Part shown: one piece after another, positions 1 through 9,135 of the stretch
How the letters are laid out: every line of letters starts with the position of its first letter
Numbering within the stretch: the stretch's first letter is position 1
Source of the DNA: an uncultured Clostridium sp.
GTDB lineage: Bacteria > Bacillota > Clostridia > Lachnospirales > Lachnospiraceae
Direction: 5' to 3'
Assembly: GCA_947178445.1 (NCBI GenBank)
Contig: CAMWYJ010000001.1
Coordinates: 124,001-188,000 of the forward strand
DNA length: 64,000 bases
Translations under genes and position numbers: made by a program
The notes under the pieces: generated by a model
The model's input: only the letters and a program-made list of their open reading frames with translations
Databases searched by the model: none
What the model was told of the DNA's origin: nothing

Positions 1-1016
1 AGACCCATATCCTCCGGCAGTCCAAAAATCAGATTCATATTCTGCACTGCCTGTCCGGCTGCCCCTTTTACAAGATTATCAAGCGCTCCCATGACAACAA
101 TTCTTCCGGTACGCTCATCTATTTTAAAGTTCACATCTACATAATTGCTGCCCTCCACCCATCGTGTCTCCGGGCAGACATCTTTGTCAAGAACTCTTAC
201 AAAACGCTCTTTCGCATAATATTTATCATATAGAGCTTTTATCTCTTCATAAGAATACTCCCCGTTAAGATTACCGTATGCAGTCACTAAAATCCCACGG
301 TTCATCGGCACTAAATGCGGAGTAAAATTAAGCAATATCTCTTTGCCGCATGCATATCCTAATTGTTCTTCAATCTCCGGTGTATGGCGGTGTGTTGTGA
401 CACCATATGCCTTAATGCTTTCATTGACTTCACAGTAAAGATTATTCATCTTTGCTCCTCTTCCTGCTCCGGAGGTTCCGGATTTCGCATCTATGATAAT
501 GCTGCCTGGATCAATGATTCCTTCCTTCACTAATGGATACAGTGATAAAATAGAACAGGTCGTATAGCAGCCCGGATTCGCAACTAAACGTTTCCCTTTA
601 ATATCTTCCCTGTTGATCTCACAAAGTCCATAGACCGCCTCTTTTATGAATTCCGGTGACTTATGCTCAATACCATACCATTTTTCGTATGTAGCAACAT
701 CCTTGATCCGGAAGTCTGCACTCAGATCCACAATCTTAACCTTTGACAAAATCTCCTCGTTTACAAGAGAAGCACAAAGCCCCTGAGGTGTGGCAGTAAA
801 AATAACATCTGCTTTTTGGGAAAGCTCATCTAAATTATCATCCAGGCATTTGGCATCCACAATTTCAAACATATTGCCAAATACCTCATAATATTTCCTG
901 TCGATATAACTCCTAGAGCCATACCATACAATCTCTGTCTCTTTATGTCCTAATAATAATCTTACCAATTCCTGTCCTGCATATCCTGTAGAACCAATAA
1001 TTCCTGCCTTGATCAT
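1..1016 (-). CDS. argC: N-acetyl-gamma-glutamyl-phosphate reductase (partial, C-terminus cut by window edge)
   Basis: ArgC reduces N-acetylglutamyl-5-phosphate to the semialdehyde with NADPH, the third step of arginine synthesis, in the cytoplasm. The reading frame starts MIKAGIIGSTGYAGQE, a Rossmann nucleotide-binding start with the GxTGYxG pattern, and has the family active-site segment VANPGCYTT around residues 138-146, with the catalytic cysteine. About 338 residues are visible; the family is usually 340-350, so only a few C-terminal residues are missing. The start at 1014-1016 is preceded by AAAGGAGAG. It is divergent from argG across a 456-bp spacer, so both arginine genes are probably co-regulated. 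The assignment is secure. Confidence 0.97.
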   Translation of the reverse strand, partial: MIKAGIIGSTGYAGQELVRLLLGHKETEIVWYGSRSYIDRKYYEVFGNMFEIVDAKCLDDNLDELSQKADVIFTATPQGLCASLVNEEILSKVKIVDLSADFRIKDVATYEKWYGIEHKSPEFIKEAVYGLCEINREDIKGKRLVANPGCYTTCSILSLYPLVKEGIIDPGSIIIDAKSGTSGAGRGAKMNNLYCEVNESIKAYGVTTHRHTPEIEEQLGYACGKEILLNFTPHLVPMNRGILVTAYGNLNGEYSYEEIKALYDKYYAKERFVRVLDKDVCPETRWVEGSNYVDVNFKIDERTGRIVVMGALDNLVKGAAGQAVQNMNLIFGLPEDMG

Positions 1017-1097
1017 ATCGTCTCTCCTTTTATGGTTACTCTTTTGCTATTCAAATAGTCCTTCCTTTACAATAACCCTATTTTAACCCGAAATCTT

Positions 1098-1126
1098 ATT
1101 ATAACACTCTTTTTTCCCTCTGTATA
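1098..1126 (-). promoter_or_regulatory. Predicted argC promoter
   Basis: On the minus strand the -35-like hexamer TATACA (1121-1126) is followed by a 17-base spacer and a perfect -10 TATAAT (1098-1103), about 80 bases before the argC start. It is a sequence match to the vegetative sigma factor consensus only. Confidence 0.55.
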
Positions 1127-1234
1127 GAAAAATGTTTGAAAACCATAAATGCCTCATCCATATATGGCAGCTTCTCCACTTTTCCTTTTTGCGTTTTATA
1201 ATTATACATTTTTTTTGAATAATATGCAACCCTT

Positions 1235-1250
1235 TGCATTAAAAAATGCA
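1235..1250. promoter_or_regulatory. TGCAT inverted repeat in the argC-argG spacer, possible ArgR-type operator
   Basis: The spacer between divergent argC and argG holds the perfect dyad TGCAT-N6-ATGCA here, plus further TGCAT/ATGCA and TGAAT words at about 1216-1230, 1303-1310, 1370-1388 and 1399-1412. ArgR boxes in Firmicutes are TGAAT-N4-ATTCA-like dyads, so this is similar but has a longer centre. The location is right for an arginine repressor; the match is loose. Confidence 0.3.
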
Positions 1251-1302
1251 CAGAACCAAGTAATATCTCCAACATACTCATTTACAAATCGCCAAAATAA
1301 GG

Positions 1303-1331
1303 TTGCATATTCCCTACATTCGTTGTATATT
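1303..1331 (+). promoter_or_regulatory. Predicted argG promoter
   Basis: TTGCAT (1303-1308), a 17-base spacer and TATATT (1326-1331) form a good vegetative promoter reading towards argG. It would give a leader of about 135 bases containing several TGCAT words. Nothing else coding is supported in 1017-1472. Confidence 0.5.
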
Positions 1332-1472
1332 AAGTGATAGGGTTTCGGGATAACATATCCGAATACACAAATGCATAAAGGAAGCATATTGTTTTTGTGC
1401 AATATACATTCAGGTAATGACAGAATACAATGTGCATTCCACTTATATATTTATTTTAGGAGGACTTAATAA

Positions 1473-2687
1473 ATGAAAGAAAAAGTTATTTTAGCTTACT
1501 CTGGTGGATTAGACACCACAGCTTTAATCCCATGGTTAAAGGAAAACTACGACTATGAAGTAATCTGCTGCTGTATCGACTGTGGACAGGAAAGTGAATT
1601 AGATGGCTTAGAGGAACGCGCAAAGCTTTCCGGTGCTTCCAAGCTATATATTGAGGATATCACAGATGAATTCTGTGATGACTATATCGTACCTTGTGTA
1701 CAGGCAAACGCCATCTATGAAAATAAGTATTTGCTGGGAACTTCCATGGCTCGTCCGGGTATTGCTAAAAGATTAGTTGAAATCGCCCGCAAGGAAGGTG
1801 CTTCTGCAATCTGTCATGGTGCTACCGGCAAAGGAAATGACCAGATTCGTTTCGAGCTTGGTATCAAGGCATTCGCTCCAGACCTTAAGATTATCGCAGC
1901 GTGGAGAGATGAAAAGTGGACATTACAGTCCCGTGAGGAAGAAATTGAATACTGTAAGCAGCATGGTATTAATCTTCCATTCTCCGCTGATTCTTCCTAC
2001 AGCCGTGACCGTAACTTATGGCACATCAGCCATGAAGGTCTTGAGTTAGAAAATCCTGCAAATGAACCAAATTACGACCATTTATTAGTATTGGGTGTAA
2101 CACCTGAGAAGGCACCTGACGAGGGTGAGTACGTTACCATGACCTTTGAAAAAGGAGTTCCAAAATCAGTAAACGGCAAGGAAATGAAGGTTTCCGACAT
2201 CATCCGTGAATTAAACAAATTAGGCGGCAAGCACGGTATCGGAATCGTTGATATCGTTGAAAACCGTGTTGTTGGCATGAAGAGCCGCGGTGTATATGAA
2301 ACTCCAGGTGGAACAATCCTTATGGAGGCACATCAGCAGCTAGAAGAACTGGTATTAGACCGTGAGACAACCGAAATAAAGATTAACCTTGCAAATAAGT
2401 TTGCACAGGTCGTATATGAAGGTAAATGGTTTACTCCTCTTCGTGAGGCATTACAGGCATTTATTGAAAAGACACAGGAGCGTGTAACCGGAGAAGTCAA
2501 ATTCAAACTTTACAAGGGAAATATCATCAAGGCAGGAACCAAATCTCCATACTCTCTATACAGCGAGGATCTTGCATCCTTCACAACCGGTGATTTATAT
2601 GACCATCACGATGCAGAGGGCTTCATTACATTATTTGGTCTATCAACCAAGGTTCGTGCAATGAAGGAACAGGGAATGATCTCATAA
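1473..2687 (+). CDS. argG: Argininosuccinate synthase
   Basis: ArgG joins citrulline and aspartate with ATP to make argininosuccinate, the penultimate step of arginine synthesis. The 404-residue product has the normal family length and begins with the N-type ATP pyrophosphatase loop AYSGGLDTT (residues 8-16). Other family segments visible include [12 protein letters not shown] near residue 113 and [14 protein letters not shown] near 173. The start follows TAGGAGGACTTAATAA, a strong ribosome-binding site. It is the only rightward gene in the first 41 kb and ends at a strong bidirectional terminator; argH, the next enzyme, lies on the opposite strand 4 kb away. Confidence 0.98.
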   Translation: MKEKVILAYSGGLDTTALIPWLKENYDYEVICCCIDCGQESELDGLEERAKLSGASKLYIEDITDEFCDDYIVPCVQANAIYENKYLLGTSMARPGIAKRLVEIARKEGASAICHGATGKGNDQIRFELGIKAFAPDLKIIAAWRDEKWTLQSREEEIEYCKQHGINLPFSADSSYSRDRNLWHISHEGLELENPANEPNYDHLLVLGVTPEKAPDEGEYVTMTFEKGVPKSVNGKEMKVSDIIRELNKLGGKHGIGIVDIVENRVVGMKSRGVYETPGGTILMEAHQQLEELVLDRETTEIKINLANKFAQVVYEGKWFTPLREALQAFIEKTQERVTGEVKFKLYKGNIIKAGTKSPYSLYSEDLASFTTGDLYDHHDAEGFITLFGLSTKVRAMKEQGMIS

Positions 2688-2771
2688 TCAGCCGTCAAAG
2701 GTCTTATCCCTTTTTCTCCGGTACAACAAATTATTTCTGGAGTGCGTTTACGCAGTTTTTTCCAAGAGCTT

Positions 2772-2815
2772 TACGCCCCAAACCTTGCTACAACAAGGTT
2801 TGGGGCGTAGTTCTT
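2772..2815. terminator. Bidirectional terminator between argG and nadC
   Basis: A perfect 16-bp stem (2772-2787 with 2794-2809) closed by a 6-base loop is followed by a T-rich stretch on the plus strand. It sits between the convergent ends of argG and nadC, so it probably serves argG and limits read-through from both sides. Confidence 0.85.
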
Positions 2816-2884
2816 TATTCTGCGTTTCTTCATCTATATTCCATTTATAAAACATTAAAATGATTTTGCCAAAGCCAAATTATT

Positions 2885-3733
2885 CTAAACTGCATGAAGA
2901 TTCTTCAGTGACAGATCCAAAATCGGTGCAGAATGGGTAAGGGCACCGGATGAAATGTAGTCCACACCGATATCAATTAAGTTTGCCACATTTTCCTTTG
3001 TCACATTACCGGAACATTCCGTCTTTGCTCTTCCATCAATCATTGCAACTGCCTGCTTCATAGTCTCCTTATCCATATTGTCAAGCATAATGATATCAGC
3101 ACCAGCTTCTACTGCTTCTGCCACCATATCAAGAGTTTCACATTCCACCTCAATCTTGCGAACAAATGGTGCATATTCCTGTGCCATGTGTACTGCCTTT
3201 GTTACGCTTCCGGCAGCCCCAATATGATTGTCTTTCAGCAGTATTCCATCCGACAGGTTAAATCTGTGATTGTACCCACCGCCAACCTTTACTGCATATT
3301 TCTCAAATACACGCATATTCGGTGTTGTCTTTCTGGTATCCAAAAGCTTCGTCCTGCTCCCCTCAAAAAGCACTGCAATAGAATGGGTATAGGTTGCAAT
3401 TCCACTCATACGCTGTAGATAATTAAGCGCTGTACGCTCTCCTTCTAAAAGAACACGGATATCTCCTGTCACTTTACCGATGAACTGCCCAGCCTTTACC
3501 GCATCGCCATCCACTGCCTTCTTATCAAACCTTGTATTCGGATCCAACAGCTCAAATACCCTTTGAAATACTTTAAGTCCTGCAATCACACCATCCTGCT
3601 TACATATTAAATCCACTTCACCAAGCTGATATTGCCGCATAACAGAATTAGTGGTAATATCCTCGCTTGTAATATCCTCCCGAAGTGCCTGTAAGATTAA
3701 ATTATCTACATTTAAGTTCATCAACTCTCTCAT
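2885..3733 (-). CDS. nadC: Nicotinate-nucleotide pyrophosphorylase (quinolinate phosphoribosyltransferase)
   Basis: NadC converts quinolinate and PRPP to nicotinate mononucleotide, completing de novo NAD precursor synthesis after NadB and NadA. The sequence shows the family order: N-terminal VDNLILQALREDI, the TRKTTPNMR substrate-binding segment near residue 135, GGYNHRFNLSDGILLKDNH, and the barrel strands IEVECET and ADIIMLDN. The start is placed at MRELMNLN because GGAG lies 8 bases before that ATG; an upstream TTG would add ten residues without a clear site. It lies 68 bases after nadB in the same operon. nadA is not in the window. Confidence 0.97.
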   Translation of the reverse strand: MRELMNLNVDNLILQALREDITSEDITTNSVMRQYQLGEVDLICKQDGVIAGLKVFQRVFELLDPNTRFDKKAVDGDAVKAGQFIGKVTGDIRVLLEGERTALNYLQRMSGIATYTHSIAVLFEGSRTKLLDTRKTTPNMRVFEKYAVKVGGGYNHRFNLSDGILLKDNHIGAAGSVTKAVHMAQEYAPFVRKIEVECETLDMVAEAVEAGADIIMLDNMDKETMKQAVAMIDGRAKTECSGNVTKENVANLIDIGVDYISSGALTHSAPILDLSLKNLHAV

Positions 3734-3801
3734 TTTGGTATCTCCTATTTTATCCCTTAACACGGACTCTTTCTCATTTTATAAATCTATCCTTAATCTG
3801 G

Positions 3802-5139
3802 TCAGCGATTCCACAGATCTGCGTTCTTTAGGCCTTGCCGTTTCCTTCCGTCTTCCCGGATTCTTTCCCGGACACGATTATGATAGGTTGACATAACATC
3901 TTCATATGTATTCCTCTCTAAAACTCTGCACATTTCGGCTAATTCCTCTGCTGTGTTCTGGGTTATGTCAACTCCTCTATAATCTGCCATGATATCTGCT
4001 GCTGCTGCTCTTGCCCATACAAGGCTTTCCAATAAGGAATTGCTTGCAAGCCGGTTAGCACCATGCACTCCATTGCAAGCAGTCTCCCCGGCTGCATATA
4101 AACGCTTCATGGAAGTTCTTCCCTGCAGATCAACCTTCACACCGCCCATAAAATAGTGCTGTGCCGGCACAACCGGAATACATTCCTTCGTAATATCATA
4201 TCCCTCTTCTAAGCAGCGCTTATAAATATTCGGGAAACGCTTCACAATATCGGCTGGCAACATCTTTTCTAAAGATAGCATTACATAATTTGTTTTATCC
4301 TGTTTCATCTGCCTGTAAATCGCATTTGCCACTACATCTCTTGGCTGCATCTCATCCGTAAACCGCTCCCGATTTTTATCATATAACACTGCACCCTCAC
4401 CGCGGACAGACTCAGAAATCAAGAATCTTCTTCCCGTCCTTTTCGAATATAATGTCGTTGGATGAATCTGTACATAATCCACATTTTCCAATTCAATACC
4501 ATACTTCATGGAAATGGCAAGGGCATCTCCTGTCAGTTGACGAAAATTCGTGGAGTGCTCATAAAGCCCGCCAATTCCACCACAGGCCCATACTGTATAA
4601 TCCGCCAAAAAACTTTTCATCGTTTTGTCCGGCAGTTCTGCTACAATACCATAACAAGTATTGTCTTTTACAAGAATATCTACCATTGTAGTATGAGTAC
4701 AGACTGTAATATTCTCTCTTTCCTGCACTCTTTTCAGCAGTTTTGACGTAATCTCCCTGCCTGTCACATCATCGTGATAAAGAATTCTCGAAGTGGAATG
4801 TGCGCCCTCTCTCGTAAAACAAAATTCTCCAGTTTGCCGCTCAAACTCTACACCAAAATCTACCAGTTTCCTTATAATATCCTGTGAATCCCGTATCATT
4901 TTTTCCACGGCTTGCTTATTATTCTCATAATGCCCTGCGCGCATTGTATCCTCAAAATAGACCGCATAATCATCTTCGTTTTTTAGTACACAAATTCCAC
5001 CCTGTGCCAAAAAGGAATCACTTTCCTCCATGTCACCCTTTGTAATAATGGCAATCCGCTTATCGGCTGGAAGATGAAGCGCTGTAAATAAGCCGGCAAC
5101 ACCATTTCCCACAATCATGATATCATATTCTTTTTCCAT
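3802..5139 (-). CDS. nadB: L-aspartate oxidase
   Basis: NadB oxidises L-aspartate to iminoaspartate using FAD; NadA then makes quinolinate. The N-terminus has the FAD dinucleotide-binding motif VGNGVAGLF (residues 10-18), followed by flavoprotein segments LAQGGICV, HDDVTGREI, VQIHPTTLY and the C-terminal GETACNGVHGANRLASNSLLE. The start at MEKEYD is preferred because TAATGGAG ends 6 bases before it; an ATG four codons earlier is also possible. About 445 residues is short for NadB, and the C-terminal helical domain looks trimmed. It lies in one leftward operon with argH, the 85-residue gene and nadC. Confidence 0.96.
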   Translation of the reverse strand: MEKEYDIMIVGNGVAGLFTALHLPADKRIAIITKGDMEESDSFLAQGGICVLKNEDDYAVYFEDTMRAGHYENNKQAVEKMIRDSQDIIRKLVDFGVEFERQTGEFCFTREGAHSTSRILYHDDVTGREITSKLLKRVQERENITVCTHTTMVDILVKDNTCYGIVAELPDKTMKSFLADYTVWACGGIGGLYEHSTNFRQLTGDALAISMKYGIELENVDYVQIHPTTLYSKRTGRRFLISESVRGEGAVLYDKNRERFTDEMQPRDVVANAIYRQMKQDKTNYVMLSLEKMLPADIVKRFPNIYKRCLEEGYDITKECIPVVPAQHYFMGGVKVDLQGRTSMKRLYAAGETACNGVHGANRLASNSLLESLVWARAAAADIMADYRGVDITQNTAEELAEMCRVLERNTYEDVMSTYHNRVRERIREDGRKRQGLKNADLWNR

Positions 5140-5211
5140 CGTATTCTCCATTACATTGCAATCAGCAATGAACCCCTTGAGACTTTATCATGCCCCGTTA
5201 ATCTGTTCCCT

Positions 5212-5469
5212 CTAATCCTCTGGCATCTTGTCCGGAATATCCTCATCTGCACCCCAGTCATCATAATTATCAAAAATGACAGTTCCCTTTTCGATATCAT
5301 AAGCATCCAAATCTCCGTAGGTCTTTCGTATCTGCTCGTCAATCTCTTCCTTAATTGGCATTAGCTGGTTTATCGGCATATCGAGAAGTAATGCTACCTC
5401 TTCGATTTCAATCCTGCCAAGCAGCATTCTTCTTGCTGCATCCACCTTTGCCTGATCCGTATGATTCAT
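5212..5469 (-). CDS. Small acidic conserved-type hypothetical protein in the argH-nadB operon
   Basis: This 85-residue product is not a family I can name. The first half contains AARRMLLGRIEIEEVALLLDM, which reads like a short helix-turn-helix segment similar to the tails of some transposase-like or Rpn-type proteins. The second half is strongly acidic, with many Asp and Glu residues to the end. The start follows GAGGCG at a suitable distance. It lies 23 bases after argH and 72 bases before nadB on the same strand, so co-transcription is likely. That context suggests a housekeeping or regulatory accessory, but no function can be assigned. Confidence 0.8.
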   Translation of the reverse strand: MNHTDQAKVDAARRMLLGRIEIEEVALLLDMPINQLMPIKEEIDEQIRKTYGDLDAYDIEKGTVIFDNYDDWGADEDIPDKMPED

Positions 5470-5492
5470 TTTTATCGCCTCTTTCTTATATC

Positions 5493-6875
5493 TTAGTCTA
5501 ACCCTGCAAGCCAGCCCTCATTTACCGCAATCACTTTCTCCATGGATGCTCTACCCGGGGCACCAATCGTGGTTCTCTTTTCCACACATGTTTTAAGACT
5601 GATTGCCCCATAAATATCCTTCTCAAAAACCGGAGAAATCTTCTGATACTCCTCCAAAGACATATCATCCAAAGAAATATTTTTTTCTATGCAGTACAAT
5701 ACTAACTGACCCACAATGCCATGGGCATCACGGAACGGTACACCATGATTTACCAGATAGTCTGCTGCATCTGTTGCATTGGTAAATCCATTTCTTGCAC
5801 TGTCCTCCATCCTATCCCTGTTTACGGACATTGTCCTGATCATTCCCGTAAATAATGCCAGACATCCCTTCACTGTATCTATGGCATCAAAGGTCATTTC
5901 CTTATCTTCCTGCATATCCTTATTGTATGCAAGTGGAATTCCCTTCATTGTCGTCAGCATCTGGGTTAATGCACCATAAACACGGCCCGTTTTACCGCGA
6001 ACCAATTCTGCAATATCCGGATTTTTCTTCTGTGGCATAATGGAACTTCCAGTACTATATGCATCATCCAATTCCACAAACTGATACTCGTTAGAATTCC
6101 AGATAATAATTTCCTCAGAAAAACGGCTCAAATGCATCATAATTGTAGACATCGCACTTAACAGTTCTATCACATAATCCCTGTCAGATACAGAGTCCAT
6201 ACTGTTAAGAGTCGGCCCCTTAAATCCAAGCAGCTTTGCCGTCATATCACGATCTAATGGATAGGTTGTCCCGGCAAGGGCACCTGCGCCGATCGGGCAA
6301 TAATTCATTCTCTCATAAATATCACACAATCTGCCATAATCTCTTTTAAACATCTCCATATATGCACCGAAGTGATGTGCCAATGTGATTGGCTGTGCCT
6401 TCTGTAAATGGGTAAAACCTGGCATATAGGTATCCACGTGCTCTTTCATAAGGTTATGTAATACACTGGTTAAATCCTTTACCAATCCCTTTAACTCCAC
6501 AATCTCTTTGCGGGTATATAACTTCATATCAAGCGCCACCTGGTCATTTCTGGAACGTCCCGTATGAAGCTTCTTGCCGGCATCTCCAATCCGGTCAATC
6601 AAATTAGCCTCTACAAAGCTGTGAACATCCTCATACTCTGATGTAATTTCCAGCTTTCCGCCTTCCACGTCTGCCAAAATCCCTTCAAGACCTGCAAGAA
6701 TCTGTTCCTTTTCATCCTCTGTTAAAATACCGGTCGCCGCAAGCATCTTCACATGCGCCATACTTCCCTCTATGTCTTCACAATAAAACTTCTGGTCAAA
6801 CGCAATCGATGCATTAAAATTATACACTAACTGATCTGTCTCTTTTGTAAACCGTCCGCCCCAAAGCTGTGCCAT
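5493..6875 (-). CDS. argH: Argininosuccinate lyase
   Basis: ArgH splits argininosuccinate into arginine and fumarate. The 460-residue product has standard length and the fumarase/aspartase superfamily landmarks: MAQLWGGRF at the N-terminus, the HTGRSRNDQVA segment near residue 103, TYMPGFTHLQKAQP near 153, and the signature GSSIMPQKKNPD near residue 275, which carries the catalytic serine loop. The start follows GAGGAC at about 7 bases. It is the first gene of a leftward operon with nadB and nadC, an unusual mix of arginine and NAD synthesis linked by use of aspartate. Confidence 0.98.
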   Translation of the reverse strand: MAQLWGGRFTKETDQLVYNFNASIAFDQKFYCEDIEGSMAHVKMLAATGILTEDEKEQILAGLEGILADVEGGKLEITSEYEDVHSFVEANLIDRIGDAGKKLHTGRSRNDQVALDMKLYTRKEIVELKGLVKDLTSVLHNLMKEHVDTYMPGFTHLQKAQPITLAHHFGAYMEMFKRDYGRLCDIYERMNYCPIGAGALAGTTYPLDRDMTAKLLGFKGPTLNSMDSVSDRDYVIELLSAMSTIMMHLSRFSEEIIIWNSNEYQFVELDDAYSTGSSIMPQKKNPDIAELVRGKTGRVYGALTQMLTTMKGIPLAYNKDMQEDKEMTFDAIDTVKGCLALFTGMIRTMSVNRDRMEDSARNGFTNATDAADYLVNHGVPFRDAHGIVGQLVLYCIEKNISLDDMSLEEYQKISPVFEKDIYGAISLKTCVEKRTTIGAPGRASMEKVIAVNEGWLAGLD

Positions 6876-6932
6876 AACATTGTCCTCGTTTCTTTTTATT
6901 TTTCATTGGAATGCTCCAAATATACCCGTCTC

Positions 6933-6961
6933 ATTTTACCGCAATTTAACAATTGGTACAA
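6933..6961 (-). promoter_or_regulatory. Predicted promoter of the argH-nadB-nadC operon
   Basis: On the minus strand TTGTAC (6956-6961), a 17-base spacer and TAAAAT (6933-6938) form a good vegetative promoter about 60 bases before argH. Confidence 0.6.
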
Positions 6962-6992
6962 GGGCAATAAAACCTCTTTCATCTCTTTTTTA

Positions 6993-8309
6993 CTACTTCA
7001 AAAAAACCGCACCACAACGGATTGATAAAAAGGTTGCTACACCCTTTACCACAACAATGCACTCATTCAACTCTACCCTCTTTAATTCTTCCGGCTTTAA
7101 CGCAGCAGTCTTATACATTTCTTTACCCATCACCTTTGTCTTCCGTATCATGACAGAATCCGCATTTTCCAACACATATCCCTGTGTCAGCTCATCATAT
7201 GCCCCAAAATATACAATTACATCACAACTGTCAAGCAGCTCTTTCCATTTGTCATAAACCTGTCCAATTTGCGAAAAATTATTCACAAGCAGCATACTTC
7301 CTACATTATACTGACAAAACTGCGGCAACAAATATTCAAGGTTCACAACCGAGCCTACATCAGCAAGAATATCAAAATAAATCATCACCATACGGTCCTT
7401 ATTATTCTTTCGGGACTCATCGCACAATGTATAACAAATCTGCGATAAAATCATAGAGATAAATAACTGTGCATAATTTAGTGCTGATGAAACCACAATA
7501 TACAGCACCTCTTTCCCAAGATATAAATGCTGGAAATTAAGCGATTCCGCTTTGGTCAGTGCTATAAGCCGCTCATCCTTAAAAAACTGAATCCGTTCAT
7601 AGCAGGACTGCACAATATCCAAATACCGCTCCCCTGCCTCCTGCTTAAAATCCTGAAACCGCCTGCACTCCTCTTCATTTGGTCCTTGTGGGAACTGTCC
7701 GGAAAACAATTTGTCAAGCTTTTCTTCCCTGTCCTCATTTGCCAACAGATTCACTACTGCTGTCAATGTCTTCGAAGTTCCGTATTTCATATAACATGAA
7801 ATTAAAATCTTAAAAAATTTGCGTTCTAAATCCTTTACTGCAACAGGCTCCTCACCCATTACTTTCAAAGAATCATTAGAATTTGTATTATCAATAATAC
7901 ACTTTGCCACAACATTTACATCTTCTTCATTACGAATATAAGCAAATGGATTATAACCATCGCTTACCTCCGGATTCATAAGATTAATGCTCTTTACCGT
8001 ATAGCCTCTTGCTACAAAATCTTCTGCAGTATCCTTAAAACAAACACCATCAAAGTCAACAATGATATAATTGCTGGCATCATCCTTCAGATTTTCTAAT
8101 ACCATATCATAGTTATTCTTTTTTTCATCAAAAACTAAAATATTATTATTTCTCCTTGTTTGGATATAATCCCTGCTCACAGACAATGTGTTGGAAAGAA
8201 CGCTTGCTCCCCGCTCGCTTCTTGAACATTCCAGCTTTAACTCATCAATCTGACGGCATTTATTTGAAATATCTACATCCAAATCTTTTAATTGTTCACG
8301 TATACCCAT
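6993..8309 (-). CDS. VirD4/TraG-like coupling-protein homologue without ATPase motifs
   Basis: This 438-residue protein follows the C-terminal half of VirD4/TraG coupling proteins in order: the nucleotide-domain strand YIIVDFDG where active members have DPKGE, GYTVKSINLMNPEVSDGYNPF (the family NL-NP-SD-YNP pattern), a helical middle, a strand where active members have a Walker B LDEFANIG but here reads YFDILADVG, then NFSQIGQVY and SCDVIVYFGAYDE matching SQL--Y and NCD--LFLG. The Walker A loop is absent: the N-terminus has LVFDEKKNNY instead of GxxGxGKS. The extreme N-terminus is coiled-coil rather than membrane-spanning. The start at MGIREQ follows GGAGG. I infer a non-hydrolysing pseudo-ATPase; it is not next to conjugation genes. 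Confidence 0.85.
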   Translation of the reverse strand: MGIREQLKDLDVDISNKCRQIDELKLECSRSERGASVLSNTLSVSRDYIQTRRNNNILVFDEKKNNYDMVLENLKDDASNYIIVDFDGVCFKDTAEDFVARGYTVKSINLMNPEVSDGYNPFAYIRNEEDVNVVAKCIIDNTNSNDSLKVMGEEPVAVKDLERKFFKILISCYMKYGTSKTLTAVVNLLANEDREEKLDKLFSGQFPQGPNEEECRRFQDFKQEAGERYLDIVQSCYERIQFFKDERLIALTKAESLNFQHLYLGKEVLYIVVSSALNYAQLFISMILSQICYTLCDESRKNNKDRMVMIYFDILADVGSVVNLEYLLPQFCQYNVGSMLLVNNFSQIGQVYDKWKELLDSCDVIVYFGAYDELTQGYVLENADSVMIRKTKVMGKEMYKTAALKPEELKRVELNECIVVVKGVATFLSIRCGAVFLK

Positions 8310-8380
8310 AATCATGCCTCCATTACTCTCTATACTATGCAATATTTTTTTGATAAAGTCAATAATCTTGTTTCACAGCA

Positions 8381-8419
8381 TAAAAAATAGATAGAAATAT
8401 CCACGTATTCCTATCTATT
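8381..8419 (-). terminator. Terminator after the FliD-like gene
   Basis: Inverted 9-base arms (8386-8394 and 8411-8419) are followed on the minus strand by a run of T. This lies about 30 bases after the stop of the FliD-like gene and separates it from the VirD4-like gene downstream. Confidence 0.7.
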
Positions 8420-8450
8420 CTTCCGTCATATTTTTCTATAAAAAATCATA

Positions 8451-9110
8451 CTATCCTAAAAAATCATACTTACTGGTACTGGCCGAATAGGTATTTCCTG
8501 CTGCGTTATACTGGTTTGATATGCTGTTTGCATAACTTTGCGCATTATCTGAAATCCGGTCTGACAAAAATGCAAGCTTTTTCATAAAATCGCTGTCTTT
8601 GCCAAAGACCTTTTCAAGCTGTTCTTTATCGACACCCCTTAACTTCTCTGTATCTATGCTCACTTTTCCATCTTTTCCAATATTCATCCCAACCTCTGCA
8701 AGCTGATCCTTACTCTCTGATGCTGCTTCTGAGAGCATAATGCTATAATAATTATTAAGTGCACCTGATGTTCCTTTCAGTATTGACAGCGTGTTATTAT
8801 AATGCTCTGCCAAACTCGCAATCTCATCGTAAACATCCTTATAATCTCCCGTTTCCTTTGCCTTCGTTAAAAGATTCTTTTCATCCTCTGCCAGAAAACC
8901 TTCTGTACTCTTAAAAAGGCTTTCGGCAGCAGCACCAAGCTTTTCATAACTCTTTTTTTGAACCGTATCATAAGCATTTGTCTTTTTATTACTGATGACA
9001 CTTAATAAATCGTTATTATTCTGGTTAATATAATCTAACATACTACTGGATCCAATCGGGATTCCTGTTTTCTTGGATGTTAAATTCAGCATTGTTGTTG
9101 TAATTCTCAT
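8451..9110 (-). CDS. FliD-like coiled-coil protein of unknown function
   Basis: About 219 residues, rich in Ser, Asn, Lys and Ala, with no signal peptide or membrane segment. The N-terminus MRITTTMLNLTSKKTGIP and the C-terminal helix ending in YNAAGNTYSAS and YDFLG resemble short proteins in Lachnospiraceae that are often labelled flagellar capping (FliD)-like; I assign this only tentatively. The middle is predicted mostly helical. The start is set by a strong GAGGAGGAAAATATT just before ATG. It begins 25 bases after the LytTR gene on the same strand, so the two form an operon, and it ends at a terminator. No other flagellar genes are present in the window. Confidence 0.75.
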   Translation of the reverse strand: MRITTTMLNLTSKKTGIPIGSSSMLDYINQNNNDLLSVISNKKTNAYDTVQKKSYEKLGAAAESLFKSTEGFLAEDEKNLLTKAKETGDYKDVYDEIASLAEHYNNTLSILKGTSGALNNYYSIMLSEAASESKDQLAEVGMNIGKDGKVSIDTEKLRGVDKEQLEKVFGKDSDFMKKLAFLSDRISDNAQSYANSISNQYNAAGNTYSASTSKYDFLG

Positions 9111-9135
9111 AATATTTTCCTCCTCTACCAGACAC

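Noticed and set aside
1099..1402. Two short leftward reading frames (60 and 66 residues) in the argC-argG spacer
   Set aside because: They overlap promoters and AT-rich dyads, lack ribosome-binding sites and have no domain-like composition.
6993..8309. Interpretation as the coupling protein of the conjugative element
   Set aside because: It is 41 kb away from the element, lacks ATPase motifs and membrane helices, and sits among housekeeping genes.
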